From JAMHWF01 sp035911095 (GTDB lineage Bacteria > Pseudomonadota > Gammaproteobacteria > Burkholderiales > Burkholderiaceae_C), in NCBI GenBank assembly GCA_035911095.1, contig JAMHWF010000123.1, positions 1 through 64,000 of the forward strand: a DNA stretch of 64,000 bases. Direction: 5' to 3'. The notes under the pieces are model-generated. The model was not told the DNA's origin. It saw only the letters and a program-made list of their open reading frames with translations, and made no database searches. The number at the start of each line of letters is the position of its first letter. Position 1 is the stretch's first letter. Position numbers and translations under genes: made by a program. This document shows positions 1 to 8,767 of this stretch, in pieces.

Positions 1-673
1 AGAAGAGCCGCATCGACTCGCCCAGCTTCGCGCGCCAGGCATCGGTCACCGCCTCGGCGTGGCGCAGCTGCTCGCGCGTGGGCAGCAGCTGCTCGCGGTT
101 CAGGAAGGCCCAGGAGTAGTACTGCGTGTTCGCCAGCTCGAGGTACTCGGCGCCCATCTCGTGGGCCATGCCGATGATGCGGTCGACGTGGTCGATGTTG
201 AGCCGGTGGATCACCACGTTCATCACCATCGGCCAGCCCTGGTCCTTGATGATCTTCGCGACGCGGTTCTTCAGGTCGAAGGTCTTGGTGTGCGAGAGGA
301 AGTCGTTGACTTCCTTCGTCGAGTCCTGGAACGACAGCTGCACATGGTCGAGGCCGGCGTCCTTCAGCGCTTTCGCACGCGCGGCGGTGAGGCCGACGCC
401 GGAGGTGAGCAGGTTGGTGTAGAAGCCGAGCCGCCGCGCCTCGGCGACGATGACCTCGAGGTCGTCACGCACCAGCGGCTCGCCGCCGGAGAGGCCGAGC
501 TGCACCGCGCCCATCGCGCGCGCCTCGCGCAGCACGCGCAGCCAGTCGTCCGTGCCGAGCTCGTCGGCCTGCTGCGCGAAGTCGACCGGGTTGTAGCAGA
601 AGGCGCAGTGCAGGGGGCAGCGGTAGGTCAGCTCCGCGAGCAGCCACAGCGGAGATCCGATGCCGTTCTTCAC
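1..673 (-). CDS. pqqE: PqqE, PQQ biosynthesis radical SAM enzyme (partial, C-terminus beyond window)
   Basis: PqqE is the radical SAM enzyme that, with PqqD as peptide chaperone, links the glutamate and tyrosine side chains of PqqA in the first step of PQQ synthesis. About 224 N-terminal residues are present. The radical SAM cluster motif CPLHCAFC (CX3CX2C) lies about 20 residues in, followed by a GLSGGEPL segment typical of the SAM-binding region. The chosen start is GTG at 673, reading VKNGIGSPLW as in the family, and its GTGA overlaps the pqqD stop. The gene is cut by the left window edge. Identification is secure. Confidence 0.95.
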   Translation of the reverse strand, partial: MKNGIGSPLWLLAELTYRCPLHCAFCYNPVDFAQQADELGTDDWLRVLREARAMGAVQLGLSGGEPLVRDDLEVIVAEARRLGFYTNLLTSGVGLTAARAKALKDAGLDHVQLSFQDSTKEVNDFLSHTKTFDLKNRVAKIIKDQGWPMVMNVVIHRLNIDHVDRIIGMAHEMGAEYLELANTQYYSWAFLNREQLLPTREQLRHAEAVTDAWRAKLGESMRLF

Positions 674-963
674 GCCGCGTCCCACGCCAGCCAGCGCTGC
701 TTGCCGGCCATCTCGGCGAAGGCGAGCACATCGCCTTCGAGGTCCTGCATGTTGAACACCGCCTCGAGCTCGGCGACGATCTCGCGCAGGGGGCGCGTGC
801 CGTCGCAGCGCTTCAGGATCTCGCCGGCGCTCGGGTTGAGCTTGACCATGCCCTCCGGGTAGAGCAGCACATGCGCCTCCTGCGCCGGCTCCCACTGCAG
901 GCGAAAGCCCGGGCCGATGCGCGGGCGGGTGTCGAGGCCGGGCGCGGTGGCGTTCATCGTCAT
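670..963 (-). CDS. pqqD: PqqD, PQQ biosynthesis peptide chaperone
   Basis: PqqD binds the PqqA peptide and presents it to PqqE. The 97-residue product has the usual family length. It carries the family segments LDTRPRIGPGFRLQWE near the N-terminus, LLYPEGMVKLN in the middle and a C-terminal LEAVF helix region. I chose ATG at 963 because its ATGA overlaps the pqqC stop codon; an in-frame ATG at 957 is an alternative. The 3' end overlaps the pqqE start by four bases, so translation of C, D and E is probably coupled. Confidence 0.95.
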   Translation of the reverse strand: MTMNATAPGLDTRPRIGPGFRLQWEPAQEAHVLLYPEGMVKLNPSAGEILKRCDGTRPLREIVAELEAVFNMQDLEGDVLAFAEMAGKQRWLAWDAA

Positions 964-1742
964 TGCCCGGTCGCCGGGGCGGTGACGCCGTACTTCGCGA
1001 CCAGCGCGTCCGACAGCGACCACAGGATGTCGAGCTTGAACTGCAGCACCTCGAGCGCGCGCTCCTGCTGCGCGCGGGTGCGGAAGTGCTCGAGCGTGAT
1101 CGCCAGGCCCTGGTCGACATCACGCCGCGCCTGGCTCACGCGGTTGCGGAAGTAGGCCAGCCCTTCGGGGTCGATCCAGGCGTAGTGCTGCGGCCAGGTG
1201 GCCAGGCGCTGCTTGTGGATCTCGGGCGCGAAGAGCTCGGTCAGCGACGAGCAGACCGCCTCCTGCCAGGGCGCGCGGCGCGCGAAGTTGACGTAGGCGT
1301 CGACCGCGAAGCGCACGCCGGGGGCGACGTGGCGCAGGTCCTCGACCTCCTCACGCGCGAGGCCCACCGCCTCGGCCAGGCGCAGCCAGGCCTCGATGCC
1401 GCCCGGGTCGCGCACCGTTTGGCCGTCGGTGCCGACGATCTCGTAGCCGTCGTGGTCGAGGATGCGCTGCACCCAGCCGCGCCGCACCGCGCGGTCGGGG
1501 CAGTTCGACAGCACCGCCGCGTCCTTCACGGGAATCGCGATCTGGTAGTAGTAGCGGTTGGCCACCCAGCCGCGCACCTGCTCCGGCGTCGCGAGGCCGG
1601 TGTTAAGCATCACGTTGTACGGGTGGTGGATGTGGTACGCCGCGCCGCGTTCGCGCAGCTTCGCCTCGAAGGCGGCGCGGTCCCAGGGCGTGCCGCCCTC
1701 GGCGGGGTGGCGGCCTTCCTGCAGGCGGTCGGCAAGGAGCAT
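960..1742 (-). CDS. pqqC: PqqC, pyrroloquinoline-quinone synthase
   Basis: PqqC catalyses the last step of PQQ formation, the cofactorless ring closure and eight-electron oxidation of AHQQ. The protein has 260 residues, close to the usual 250. It is all-helical in the family and shows the conserved HIHHPYNVMLNTG segment around residues 37-50 and ANRYYYQ near 61-67, which are active-site regions. Its start codon directly abuts the pqqB stop and its stop overlaps pqqD, so it belongs to one pqqABCDE transcription unit. It lies far from mxaF but serves the same enzyme. Confidence 0.96.
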   Translation of the reverse strand: MLLADRLQEGRHPAEGGTPWDRAAFEAKLRERGAAYHIHHPYNVMLNTGLATPEQVRGWVANRYYYQIAIPVKDAAVLSNCPDRAVRRGWVQRILDHDGYEIVGTDGQTVRDPGGIEAWLRLAEAVGLAREEVEDLRHVAPGVRFAVDAYVNFARRAPWQEAVCSSLTELFAPEIHKQRLATWPQHYAWIDPEGLAYFRNRVSQARRDVDQGLAITLEHFRTRAQQERALEVLQFKLDILWSLSDALVAKYGVTAPATGQ

Positions 1743-2678
1743 CTAGACCTCGATCTGCTGCCCGTCCTCGCAGACGCCGATGCCCGCGCGCGTCAGCGCG
1801 GCGCGCTCGGGCGAGTCTTCGTCGAGGATCGGGTTGGTGTTGTTGATGTGGATCAGCCAGCGCTTCGTCGTGGAGGGCAGCTTCGCCATCCACTCGATCA
1901 TCCCGCCCGGGCCGGACTGCGGCAGGTGGCCGATCTCGCGCGCGCGCTTCGGCGCGATGCCCAGCGCGGGCATCTCGTCGTCGGTCCAGAAGGTGCCGTC
2001 GACGAGCACCGCGTCGGCGCCTGCCATCGCGTCGAACACCGCCGGCGTGATCGCGCCGAGGCCGGGCGCGTAGAACAGGCGCGTGCCGCGCGCACTGTCG
2101 GTCACCGTGACGCCGATGTTGTCGCCCGGCACCGAGGCCTCGCGGTGCGGCGAGTAGGGCGCGGCCTTGCTGTCCAGCGGCTGCGCACGGAACTCTAGCC
2201 CCGGCACCCCGGGCACCGCGAACGTCGCGCCGTCGAGCGCGATGCGCTGGCGCGCGACGCCGCAGTAGTGGTCGAGCACCTTCAGCACCGGGTTGCCGGT
2301 GGTCAGGTCTTCATGGACCGGGTCGGTGCACCACAGCGGCAGCGCGCCGCGCCGCTCGCGCAGCATGAACAGGCCGGTCGCGTGGTCGACCTGGCCGTCC
2401 ATCAGCACGACGCCGGCGATCGCGGTGTCGCGCAGCGCGCGCGCCGGTTGCAGCACCGGGTTGGCGCGGATCTGCTCGAGGATGTCGGGTGAGGCGTTGA
2501 ACAGCACGCCGTCGATGCCGTCATGGCCGTCCGTCGGATCGGGCCGGACGAAGATCGACGACTGCGTGCGCGCCTTGGCGTGCAGCGTCCCGGCGCGCAG
2601 GCCGGCGCAGTTGCGGCAGTTGCAGTTCCACTGCGGAAAGCCGCCGCCGGCGGCCGAGCCGAGCACGGTGATGCGCAT
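1743..2678 (-). CDS. pqqB: PqqB, metallo-beta-lactamase fold PQQ biosynthesis protein
   Basis: PqqB is a metallo-beta-lactamase fold protein that acts on the cross-linked tyrosine-glutamate precursor before PqqC. The 311-residue length fits the family. The N-terminal MRITVLGSAAGGGFPQWNC and the following CNCRNC are diagnostic, and DGQVDHATGL around residue 95 supplies the metal-site aspartate and histidine. Its start lies about 85 bases downstream of pqqA, beyond a hairpin, so it is expected to be expressed less than pqqA. Confidence 0.96.
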   Translation of the reverse strand: MRITVLGSAAGGGFPQWNCNCRNCAGLRAGTLHAKARTQSSIFVRPDPTDGHDGIDGVLFNASPDILEQIRANPVLQPARALRDTAIAGVVLMDGQVDHATGLFMLRERRGALPLWCTDPVHEDLTTGNPVLKVLDHYCGVARQRIALDGATFAVPGVPGLEFRAQPLDSKAAPYSPHREASVPGDNIGVTVTDSARGTRLFYAPGLGAITPAVFDAMAGADAVLVDGTFWTDDEMPALGIAPKRAREIGHLPQSGPGGMIEWMAKLPSTTKRWLIHINNTNPILDEDSPERAALTRAGIGVCEDGQQIEV

Positions 2679-2717
2679 CGAGGGAGGTCCTGGTGTCGGC
2701 CTGCAGGGGCGCAGACG

Positions 2718-2742
2718 AAAACGCCCTGGCGGGCCAGGGCGT
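2718..2742 (-). terminator. Hairpin plus T-run between pqqA and pqqB (partial terminator)
   Basis: Read on the minus strand, a perfect nine-base inverted repeat (ACGCCCTGG / CCAGGGCGT, loop CCCG) is followed directly by TTTT. This has the form of an intrinsic terminator inside the operon. It would let abundant short pqqA transcripts form while some transcription continues into pqqB. Confidence 0.8.
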
Positions 2743-2762
2743 CGGTGCCGCGTCCGCTGAAC

Positions 2763-2837
2763 TCAGCGTGCAGCGACGTACATCGTGATTTCGAAGCCGA
2801 AGCGGAAATCCGTGGCCGTCGGGGTGGTCCATTGCAT
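2763..2837 (-). CDS. pqqA: PqqA, PQQ precursor peptide (24 residues)
   Basis: PqqA is the ribosomally made peptide whose glutamate and tyrosine become PQQ. The 24-residue peptide starts MQWTTPTATDF and has Glu16 and Tyr20 in the conserved E-x-x-x-Y arrangement (EITMY). A good ribosome site, AAGGAGATGACT, precedes ATG at 2837; another ATG six bases upstream is possible. The gene is first in the leftward pqq operon and divergent from the moxY-type kinase, from which it is separated by 185 bases. Confidence 0.96.
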   Translation of the reverse strand: MQWTTPTATDFRFGFEITMYVAAR

Positions 2838-2944
2838 AGTCATCTCCTTCGCTGCGGTGGCGCGCCGCGGTGCCGTGGCGCGGGGATCGTCGAGATCCTG
2901 AGCCGCATCGTCGCTCGCCGCGGGCCGGCGCAACAGCCGCCGGA

Positions 2945-2975
2945 TCATGATTCGGGTCTCATGATTTTCATGATT
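2945..2975. promoter_or_regulatory. Three TCATGATT repeats in the pqqA/moxY intergenic region
   Basis: TCATGATT occurs at 2945-2952, 2959-2966 and 2968-2975, with start spacings of 14 and 9 bases. Each contains the self-complementary core ATCATGA or CATG. The block lies between the divergent pqqA and moxY starts and is richer in A+T than its surroundings. It is a plausible binding array for a transcription factor, perhaps the neighbouring MoxX regulator; that link is inference. Confidence 0.55.
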
Positions 2976-3022
2976 CGTCGGGCCACGGAGGCCCGCGTCT
3001 CTTCTACGATCCGGGCCCCGCG

Positions 3023-4447
3023 ATGAGCCTGCGCTTCAAGATCAACCTGGTCGTCGGCCTGCTGACCCTGCTGTTCGTCGGCGCGGTGCTGGCGCTGCAG
3101 CTGCGTGGCATGCGCGCCTCGGTCAACGAGGAGGTGCAGGCGGCCAGCCGGGTCGCCGCGCAGCTGCTCGACCGCATGGCCTGGCGCTACACCGCCCAGG
3201 GCACGCCCGGCATGCTCAGCTTCCTCCAGGGCATCGGCCGCGTGCGTTCGAACGACATCACGCTCGTCGGCGCCGACGGCGAGACGCTCTATGCCTCGCC
3301 GCCGTCGCCTTACAAGGCCGGGCGCGACGCGCCGGCCTGGTTCGCGCGACTGGTGGCGCCGCTGCCGATCGAGCGCGTGATCGAGGTCGCCGACGGGCGG
3401 CTGCTGGTGCGCTCGAACGCCTCGCGCGCGGTGCTCGACGCCTGGGACGACCTGGTGAAGCTCGCGCTGGCCGCGGCAGCGCTGCTGGTGGTCGTCAACG
3501 GCCTCGTCTTCTGGGTCGTCGGGCGGGCGGCGCGGCCGTTCGGCGAGATCGTCGAGGCGCTGAACCGGGTCGAGGGCGGCCGCTTCGACGTCCGGCTCGC
3601 GCCGCTCGCGGGCCGCGAGGCGGGCGCGATCGGCGCCGCCTTCAACCGCATGCTCGGCGTGCTGCGCGAGAACATCGAGAACGAGCGCCGCGCCGCGCGC
3701 GCCGAGCAGCAGCTCTCCGACAGCCGGGAGCTCACGCGCTGGATCGAGCATCACATCGAGCAGGAGCGCCGCATGATCGCCCGCGAATTGCACGACGAGC
3801 TCGGCCAGTCGGTGACCGCGATGCGCAGCATGGCGCTCTCGATCGCGCAGCGCGCGAAGGGGCGCGACGCGGAGTCGGAGCAGGCGGCCCGCCTGATCGC
3901 CGACGAGTCCTCGCGGCTCTACGACGCGATGCACGGGCTGATCCCGCGCCTGACGCCGCTGGTGCTCGACAACTTCGGCCTCGCCGATGCGCTCGCCGAC
4001 CTGGTCGAGCGCACGCGCCGCAGCCAGCCGGGCGTCGAGATCGCGCTCGACGTGCAGCTTGGCGAGGCCAGCCTAGGCGGTGACGCCGCGCTGGCGCTGT
4101 ACCGCGCGGCGCAGGAGGGCGTGACCAACGCGCTGCGCCATGGCGGGGCGACGCGGCTGGCGCTCGAGGTCCGGGCCGGAGGGCTCGACCACCAGGGCGG
4201 CGGTGACGGGGCAGGCAGCGGCGAAGGCGGCGGCGAAGGCAAGGCCGACGCCGGGCCGCCGGGCGTGCACCTGCGCCTGCGCGACGACGGCCGCGGCCTC
4301 GCGCCGGGCTGGGCCGACAAGGAAGGACACTACGGCCTGCGCTGGCTCGGCGAGCGGGTCGAGTCGCTGCACGGCCGCCTGCGTGTCGAGGCGGCGTCGC
4401 CGCGCGGCGTGCAGTTGCAGGTGTGGTTGCCGCTGGAGGCGTCTTGA
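3023..4447 (+). CDS. moxY: MoxY-type sensor histidine kinase
   Basis: This is a membrane sensor kinase of the NarX/MoxY class. Residues 7-27 form the first transmembrane helix, about 40-145 a periplasmic region resembling the LapD/MoxY N-terminal sensor domain, and about 146-168 the second helix, followed by a HAMP segment. His257 in ARELHDELGQS is the phospho-acceptor of a HisKA_3 domain. The ATP-binding domain follows, with EGVTNALRHG and DDGRGL; a glycine-rich insert lies near residue 395. It is paired with the response regulator immediately downstream. MoxYX controls methanol oxidation genes in Paracoccus; the same role here is inferred from pqq and mxa proximity. Confidence 0.85.
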   Translation: MSLRFKINLVVGLLTLLFVGAVLALQLRGMRASVNEEVQAASRVAAQLLDRMAWRYTAQGTPGMLSFLQGIGRVRSNDITLVGADGETLYASPPSPYKAGRDAPAWFARLVAPLPIERVIEVADGRLLVRSNASRAVLDAWDDLVKLALAAAALLVVVNGLVFWVVGRAARPFGEIVEALNRVEGGRFDVRLAPLAGREAGAIGAAFNRMLGVLRENIENERRAARAEQQLSDSRELTRWIEHHIEQERRMIARELHDELGQSVTAMRSMALSIAQRAKGRDAESEQAARLIADESSRLYDAMHGLIPRLTPLVLDNFGLADALADLVERTRRSQPGVEIALDVQLGEASLGGDAALALYRAAQEGVTNALRHGGATRLALEVRAGGLDHQGGGDGAGSGEGGGEGKADAGPPGVHLRLRDDGRGLAPGWADKEGHYGLRWLGERVESLHGRLRVEAASPRGVQLQVWLPLEAS

Positions 4448-5079
4448 ACCCGATCCGCGTGATGCTCGTCGACGACCATGCGCTGGTGCGCATGGGCTTT
4501 CGCATGCTGCTCGCCGATGCGCAGATCGAGGTCGTCGCCGAGGCCGGCAACGGCGAGGAGGCCTGCCAGGCCTACGCCCAGGCCCAGCCCGACGTCGTCG
4601 TGATGGACCTGTCGATGCCCGGCATGGGCGGGCTCGAGGCGGTGCGCCGGCTGGTCGCGCAGGACGCCCAGGTGCGCGTGCTGGCGCTCTCGGCGCACGA
4701 GGACACTGCGCACCCGCGCCGCGTGCTGCGCGCCGGCGCGCTCGGCTACCTGGCCAAGCGCAGCGCGCCGGAGGAGCTGATCGCCGCGATCGGCGCCGTT
4801 GCGCGTCGCGAGCGCTACCTGGATGCGCAGACCGCCCGCGCGCTCGCGGTGGCGCAGGTCGAAGGCGGCACGAGCCCGGCCGACGTGCTCTCGGAGCGCG
4901 AGTTCTCGGTCTTCCTCCAGCTCGCCAAGGGCCTGAGCGTCGCGCAGATCGCCGAGAACCTGAAGGTCTCGACCAGCACCGTCGGCACCCACCTCTACCA
5001 CGTGAAACAGAAGCTCAACGCGAGCAACCAGTCGGAGCTGACGCTGGTGGCGCTGCGCTGGGGGCTGCTGTCGGCCTGA
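4444..5079 (+). CDS. moxX: MoxX-type NarL/LuxR response regulator
   Basis: This is a two-domain DNA-binding response regulator. The receiver domain has the acidic pair in VMLVDDH, phospho-acceptor Asp55 in VVVMDLSMPG, and a switch lysine in YLAKRS. The C-terminal LuxR-type helix-turn-helix contains LSEREFSVFLQLAKGLS and VSTSTVGTHL. I chose the TTG at 4444, whose TTGA overlaps the kinase stop and gives the usual NPIRVMLVDDH beginning; in-frame ATG codons at 4423 and 4462 are alternatives. It is the obvious partner of the preceding kinase. The repeats upstream of pqqA are a candidate target. Confidence 0.85.
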   Translation: MNPIRVMLVDDHALVRMGFRMLLADAQIEVVAEAGNGEEACQAYAQAQPDVVVMDLSMPGMGGLEAVRRLVAQDAQVRVLALSAHEDTAHPRRVLRAGALGYLAKRSAPEELIAAIGAVARRERYLDAQTARALAVAQVEGGTSPADVLSEREFSVFLQLAKGLSVAQIAENLKVSTSTVGTHLYHVKQKLNASNQSELTLVALRWGLLSA

Positions 5080-5184
5080 AGGGGGCGGCCTGGTGACGGA
5101 CGCAGCGGCCGCGAAGCCGGCCGGGCGCCGGGCCACGGCCGGGCGGTCGCTGGGCGGCAGGCGCCAAGGGGGCAAGATCGCCCC

Positions 5185-6744
5185 ATGCGCCCCCTCACGC
5201 TCCCCCTGATCGCCGCCGCCGAGGGCTTCGGCTCGCTCGGCATCGAAGTGATCGCGCTGCGCCGGCTCGTGCCGCACCTGGGCAGCTCGATCGTCGTCAC
5301 CGCGCCGACGATCGGCCTCTTCCTGCTCGCGCTGGCGTTCGGCTACGCCTCGGGCGCGCGCATCGCTCAACCGGCCCTGGCGCGCATCGGGCGCAACTTC
5401 CTGGTCGCCGCATTGCTGGCCGGGGTTGGCCTGTCGCGCGTCGGGGTCGATGCGCTGTTCGGCGCCGCGTCCGACCCCTGGCTCGCCTACGGGCTGCTGA
5501 TGGCGGTGGTCGTGTGCCCCGCGGCCTACCTGCTGGCGCAGGCGGTGCCGCTGGTCGCCGGGGCGCTGGGCGGGGCGGGGCCCGTCGGCGAGGGCAGGGG
5601 TGGCGAGGGCCCTGCGGCGGGCGAGGGCCGCAGGGACGGCGAAGGCCGGACCGTGGGTGAGGCGAGCGGCGCCGCGCTCACCGCGTCGACCGCGGGCTCG
5701 GTCGCCGCCGCCGCGGGCCTTTCGCTGCTGGTGATGCCCTGGCTCGGCGTGTCGGCCGCGGTCGCCGCCTGCGTGGTCTCGCTCTGCGCGGGCGCTTGGC
5801 TGGCGTGGCGGGCCGCGCGGCGCGAGCTGGCCGAGGCGCAGGCGGGTGGGCCGGTGTCGGCATCCGCATCGATATCCGCATCCGCATCGGCGCCGCCGCA
5901 GGCCGCGCCGGTGCGCGGAGCGCGCACGCTCGCGGGCGGGGGCCCAGGGCCGCTCGCGCCCGTCGCGCTTGGCCTCGCACTCGTCGCGGCCAACCTGTGG
6001 CCGGCGGCCGGCCTGACCGAGACGGCGTATGCCGACTACCGCGTCGTGCCGGTCGAGCTGCCCCAGCTGCCGCCGGGCGGCACCGCGCCCGCGTCGCAGT
6101 TCGTCGTCAACGGCCAGCGCGCCTCGTCGCTCGACGCGAGCCAGCCGCCGCGCCGCTCGCCCTACATCGAGCGCATCGCCGCGCTGCTGCGCGAGGAGCC
6201 GGGTCTGGCCAGGGGCGAGGTGCTGGTGCTCGGCGCGGGCGGCTTCACGCTGTCGCTCGGCGACGATGGCCACCGCTACACCTACGTCGACATCGACCCG
6301 GCGATCCGCGCGATCGCCGAGCGCGAGTTCCTGCATGGGGCCGTGCAGGGCGAATTCGTCGCCGAGGACGCGCGCCGCTTCGTCGCCCGCGCGGGCCGGC
6401 GCTACGACGCGGTGGTGGTCGACGTGTTCAGTGCCCATGCCTCGGTGCCGGCGCACCTGGTGACGCTCGAGTTCTGGTCGGCGCTGCCGGGCGTGCTGGC
6501 CGAGGGCGGGCTGGTCGTCGTCAACCTGATCCTCGAGCCTTCGCTGCAGAGCGCCTATGCGCGCAACCTGCTGGCGACGATCGAGCGCGCGTTGGGCCGC
6601 TGCGCGGTCGAGGTGCTGAACCGCCGGCAGCACGAGAGCAACGTGATCGTCGCCTGCCGGCCGTCGGCGGGTGCGCCGCCGGTCGAGCTCTACGTCGACG
6701 AGCGCAACCCGGCCGACCTGCAGCGGGGGACGCGCGGCTACTGA
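5185..6744 (+). CDS. Membrane-anchored spermidine synthase-like protein
   Basis: The 519-residue protein combines about six to seven hydrophobic segments (residues 1-270) with a soluble C-terminal domain of the spermidine synthase/methyltransferase fold. In that domain the nucleotide-binding loop VLVLGAGGFTLSL lies near residue 350, followed by YVDIDPAIRAIA and VVVDVF. The catalytic and polyamine-site residues of true spermidine synthases are not obvious, so the substrate is unknown. A low-complexity Ser-Ala stretch (SASASISASASA) and Gly/Glu-rich loops sit between helices. It lies downstream of moxX and converges with the decarboxylase gene, leaving 15 bases between them. Confidence 0.75.
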   Translation: MRPLTLPLIAAAEGFGSLGIEVIALRRLVPHLGSSIVVTAPTIGLFLLALAFGYASGARIAQPALARIGRNFLVAALLAGVGLSRVGVDALFGAASDPWLAYGLLMAVVVCPAAYLLAQAVPLVAGALGGAGPVGEGRGGEGPAAGEGRRDGEGRTVGEASGAALTASTAGSVAAAAGLSLLVMPWLGVSAAVAACVVSLCAGAWLAWRAARRELAEAQAGGPVSASASISASASAPPQAAPVRGARTLAGGGPGPLAPVALGLALVAANLWPAAGLTETAYADYRVVPVELPQLPPGGTAPASQFVVNGQRASSLDASQPPRRSPYIERIAALLREEPGLARGEVLVLGAGGFTLSLGDDGHRYTYVDIDPAIRAIAEREFLHGAVQGEFVAEDARRFVARAGRRYDAVVVDVFSAHASVPAHLVTLEFWSALPGVLAEGGLVVVNLILEPSLQSAYARNLLATIERALGRCAVEVLNRRQHESNVIVACRPSAGAPPVELYVDERNPADLQRGTRGY

Positions 6745-6759
6745 GCGCCGCGCGCCGCC

Positions 6760-8607
6760 TCACTGCGGCACGTGGCGCGGCATCGGAACGCCGGGTGCCG
6801 CAAGCGATGCGCGCCGGGCGTCGAACGCGCGTTTCAGCGCGACCAGCGCCCGGCCCAGGTCGCCGGCCTGCGCCGGCCCGAGCGAAGGCGCCATCGGATG
6901 GACGACGAGCACCGCGGCATCGAGTCCGCAGTCCGCCCGCCGGTACTGCGGCAGGAAGCGCAGCACGAAGCCGGGCCCGGCGCCGCCCTCGTCGACGAAG
7001 CAGGCCAGCGCGTAGGTGTAGGCGTTGTGCGCCTGCACCGTCTCGGCCGGCGCGGCGAGCACCGCGGCGTAGTCGGCGGCGTGGTGCGGCGCCGTTCCGC
7101 GGGCTGGTGCGGATGCCGGGTCGGAGGCCTGGCGGAGCGTCTGATCGTCCGCCGGCCCGGGCGGCCGCACCGCGAAGACCGAGGCAAAGCCGTTGCCGTA
7201 GGGGTTGAGCAGCTCGAAGCCGCCGGCGCCGAGCACGCGGCGGAGCTCGTCGGCGACGAGCAGGCCGTTGGCCAGACGGGCCTGGGTGCCGCTGCGACCG
7301 GTCAGTTGCAGCGCGGCCCAGGCGGCAAGGATCGGTGCCGCCGAACGCGAGTGCTCGATCGTGTGGTGCTGCAGGAAGTTCGCGCCCTGCGGCCGCGGCG
7401 CGAGGGGTGCCGGCTCGCGTCCGAAGATCGCGTGCAGCTCCGCGGCCTCGCGGCTGAGGAAGAGGCTGGTCGCGTACGGGCAGTGCCCGAGCTTGTGGAA
7501 GTCGACGCCGAAGCCGTCCACGCCCGCCACCTGCGCGACCTGTCGGCAGGTGGCCTCGAGCCGGGCCGCGACCGGGGCGGGCAGGGCCAGCGGGTTGGCG
7601 GTGAAGTCGTAGCCGGCGAACGTCAGCCAGGGCCAGCCGACGACGAGGTCGAAGTAGACGTAGGGCCGGTAGCCGAGCGCATGGGCGGCGCACAGCCGCT
7701 CGACGACGGCGAGCGCGTCGCGCACCGGGTCGATGCTCAGGTGCAGCGTGTCGCCGCCCGAGAGCACCACGGCCGCGACCGGCCGCCCCTCGCGCAGCGC
7801 CGCGCCGAGCACTTCGGCGAGCGAGTCGAGGTCCATCCTGCCGTCGGCCTGCACCGCGGTGCGCAGGCTGTTGTCGCTGCCGATCCCGAGCAGCGCGCAG
7901 GCGCTGTCGATCGAGTCGTGTCCCGCGGCGCTCGAGACGACGACCGGCGCCGCGCCGTGCGCGAGGCCGGTCTTCGCCGAGCCCTTGACGGCGCGGTTCA
8001 GCCCGAGGCGCAGCGCGTAGGTCAGGCAGCCCTTGCCGCCGAAGGTGAAGACGCCGCCGGCCCGGCCGGCATCCCAGCCCGCCAGCGCGGCGAGCTGCCG
8101 CACCACCTGCCGCTCGGCGGCCGTCGCGCCGGCGCTCACGTGGTCCCACAGCGCGTTGGCGTTGTAGAGGCTGGCCACGGCGCCGGCGGCGACGGTCTCG
8201 AGCATCGGCGCCGGGTGCACGTTGTGCATCACGCGCGGGTGCTGCCACTTGGGCAGGCCGGCGAGCATGCCGCCGAGGGCGGCGAGCACCACGCCGGTGT
8301 CGAGGCCGTCCTCGGGCAGTGCCTCGAAGGGCGCGAGCGCCTGCTCGTGGTCGATGCGGGCGCCCAGGCGCGGGGCGCCGGGGTCGGGGCGCTCGATGCG
8401 GTTCAGCAGCGCCTCGACGAGGCGGGGCAGCGCGCCGAGGTTGCCTTCGTCGGGTTGCAGGAAGTGCGTCTGCAGGCTTTCGAGCGGCCGCTCCCAGGGC
8501 GGTGCCTGCGCAGCAGGGAGCGGCAGGCGGAACGAGGGGCCTCCGGGCTCGGTGGCGAACGCCTTTTCGCGCTCGTCGTGCTCTCGGCCATCGTCCTCAG
8601 CGCTCAT
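6760..8607 (-). CDS. Group II pyridoxal-phosphate-dependent decarboxylase family protein
   Basis: This 615-residue protein belongs to the glutamate/tyrosine/aromatic amino acid decarboxylase superfamily (fold type I PLP enzymes). The predicted PLP lysine is in VDFHKLGHCPYATS. Other visible motifs are HPRVMHNVHPAP near the N-terminus and FTFGGKGCLTY, the cofactor phosphate region. The length exceeds the roughly 480 residues of typical members because of a C-terminal extension. The substrate cannot be predicted from sequence alone. No operon partner is evident: 160 bases separate it from the next gene upstream on the same strand. Confidence 0.8.
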   Translation of the reverse strand: MSAEDDGREHDEREKAFATEPGGPSFRLPLPAAQAPPWERPLESLQTHFLQPDEGNLGALPRLVEALLNRIERPDPGAPRLGARIDHEQALAPFEALPEDGLDTGVVLAALGGMLAGLPKWQHPRVMHNVHPAPMLETVAAGAVASLYNANALWDHVSAGATAAERQVVRQLAALAGWDAGRAGGVFTFGGKGCLTYALRLGLNRAVKGSAKTGLAHGAAPVVVSSAAGHDSIDSACALLGIGSDNSLRTAVQADGRMDLDSLAEVLGAALREGRPVAAVVLSGGDTLHLSIDPVRDALAVVERLCAAHALGYRPYVYFDLVVGWPWLTFAGYDFTANPLALPAPVAARLEATCRQVAQVAGVDGFGVDFHKLGHCPYATSLFLSREAAELHAIFGREPAPLAPRPQGANFLQHHTIEHSRSAAPILAAWAALQLTGRSGTQARLANGLLVADELRRVLGAGGFELLNPYGNGFASVFAVRPPGPADDQTLRQASDPASAPARGTAPHHAADYAAVLAAPAETVQAHNAYTYALACFVDEGGAGPGFVLRFLPQYRRADCGLDAAVLVVHPMAPSLGPAQAGDLGRALVALKRAFDARRASLAAPGVPMPRHVPQ

Positions 8608-8767
8608 TCCAGAATCGACCGCCCTGCCGCTGTTCTCGTTTGCGGGTGGGCGATGGTAGCCGCAGTGGTCTACGGCGGCCGTGAGCGAGAGGTCTGCTGC
8701 GGCGCTCCGTGCCGCAACCGGGCGGCACGGTCGTCGTCGCCGCGACGACGATCGACCTCGCCGTCCG

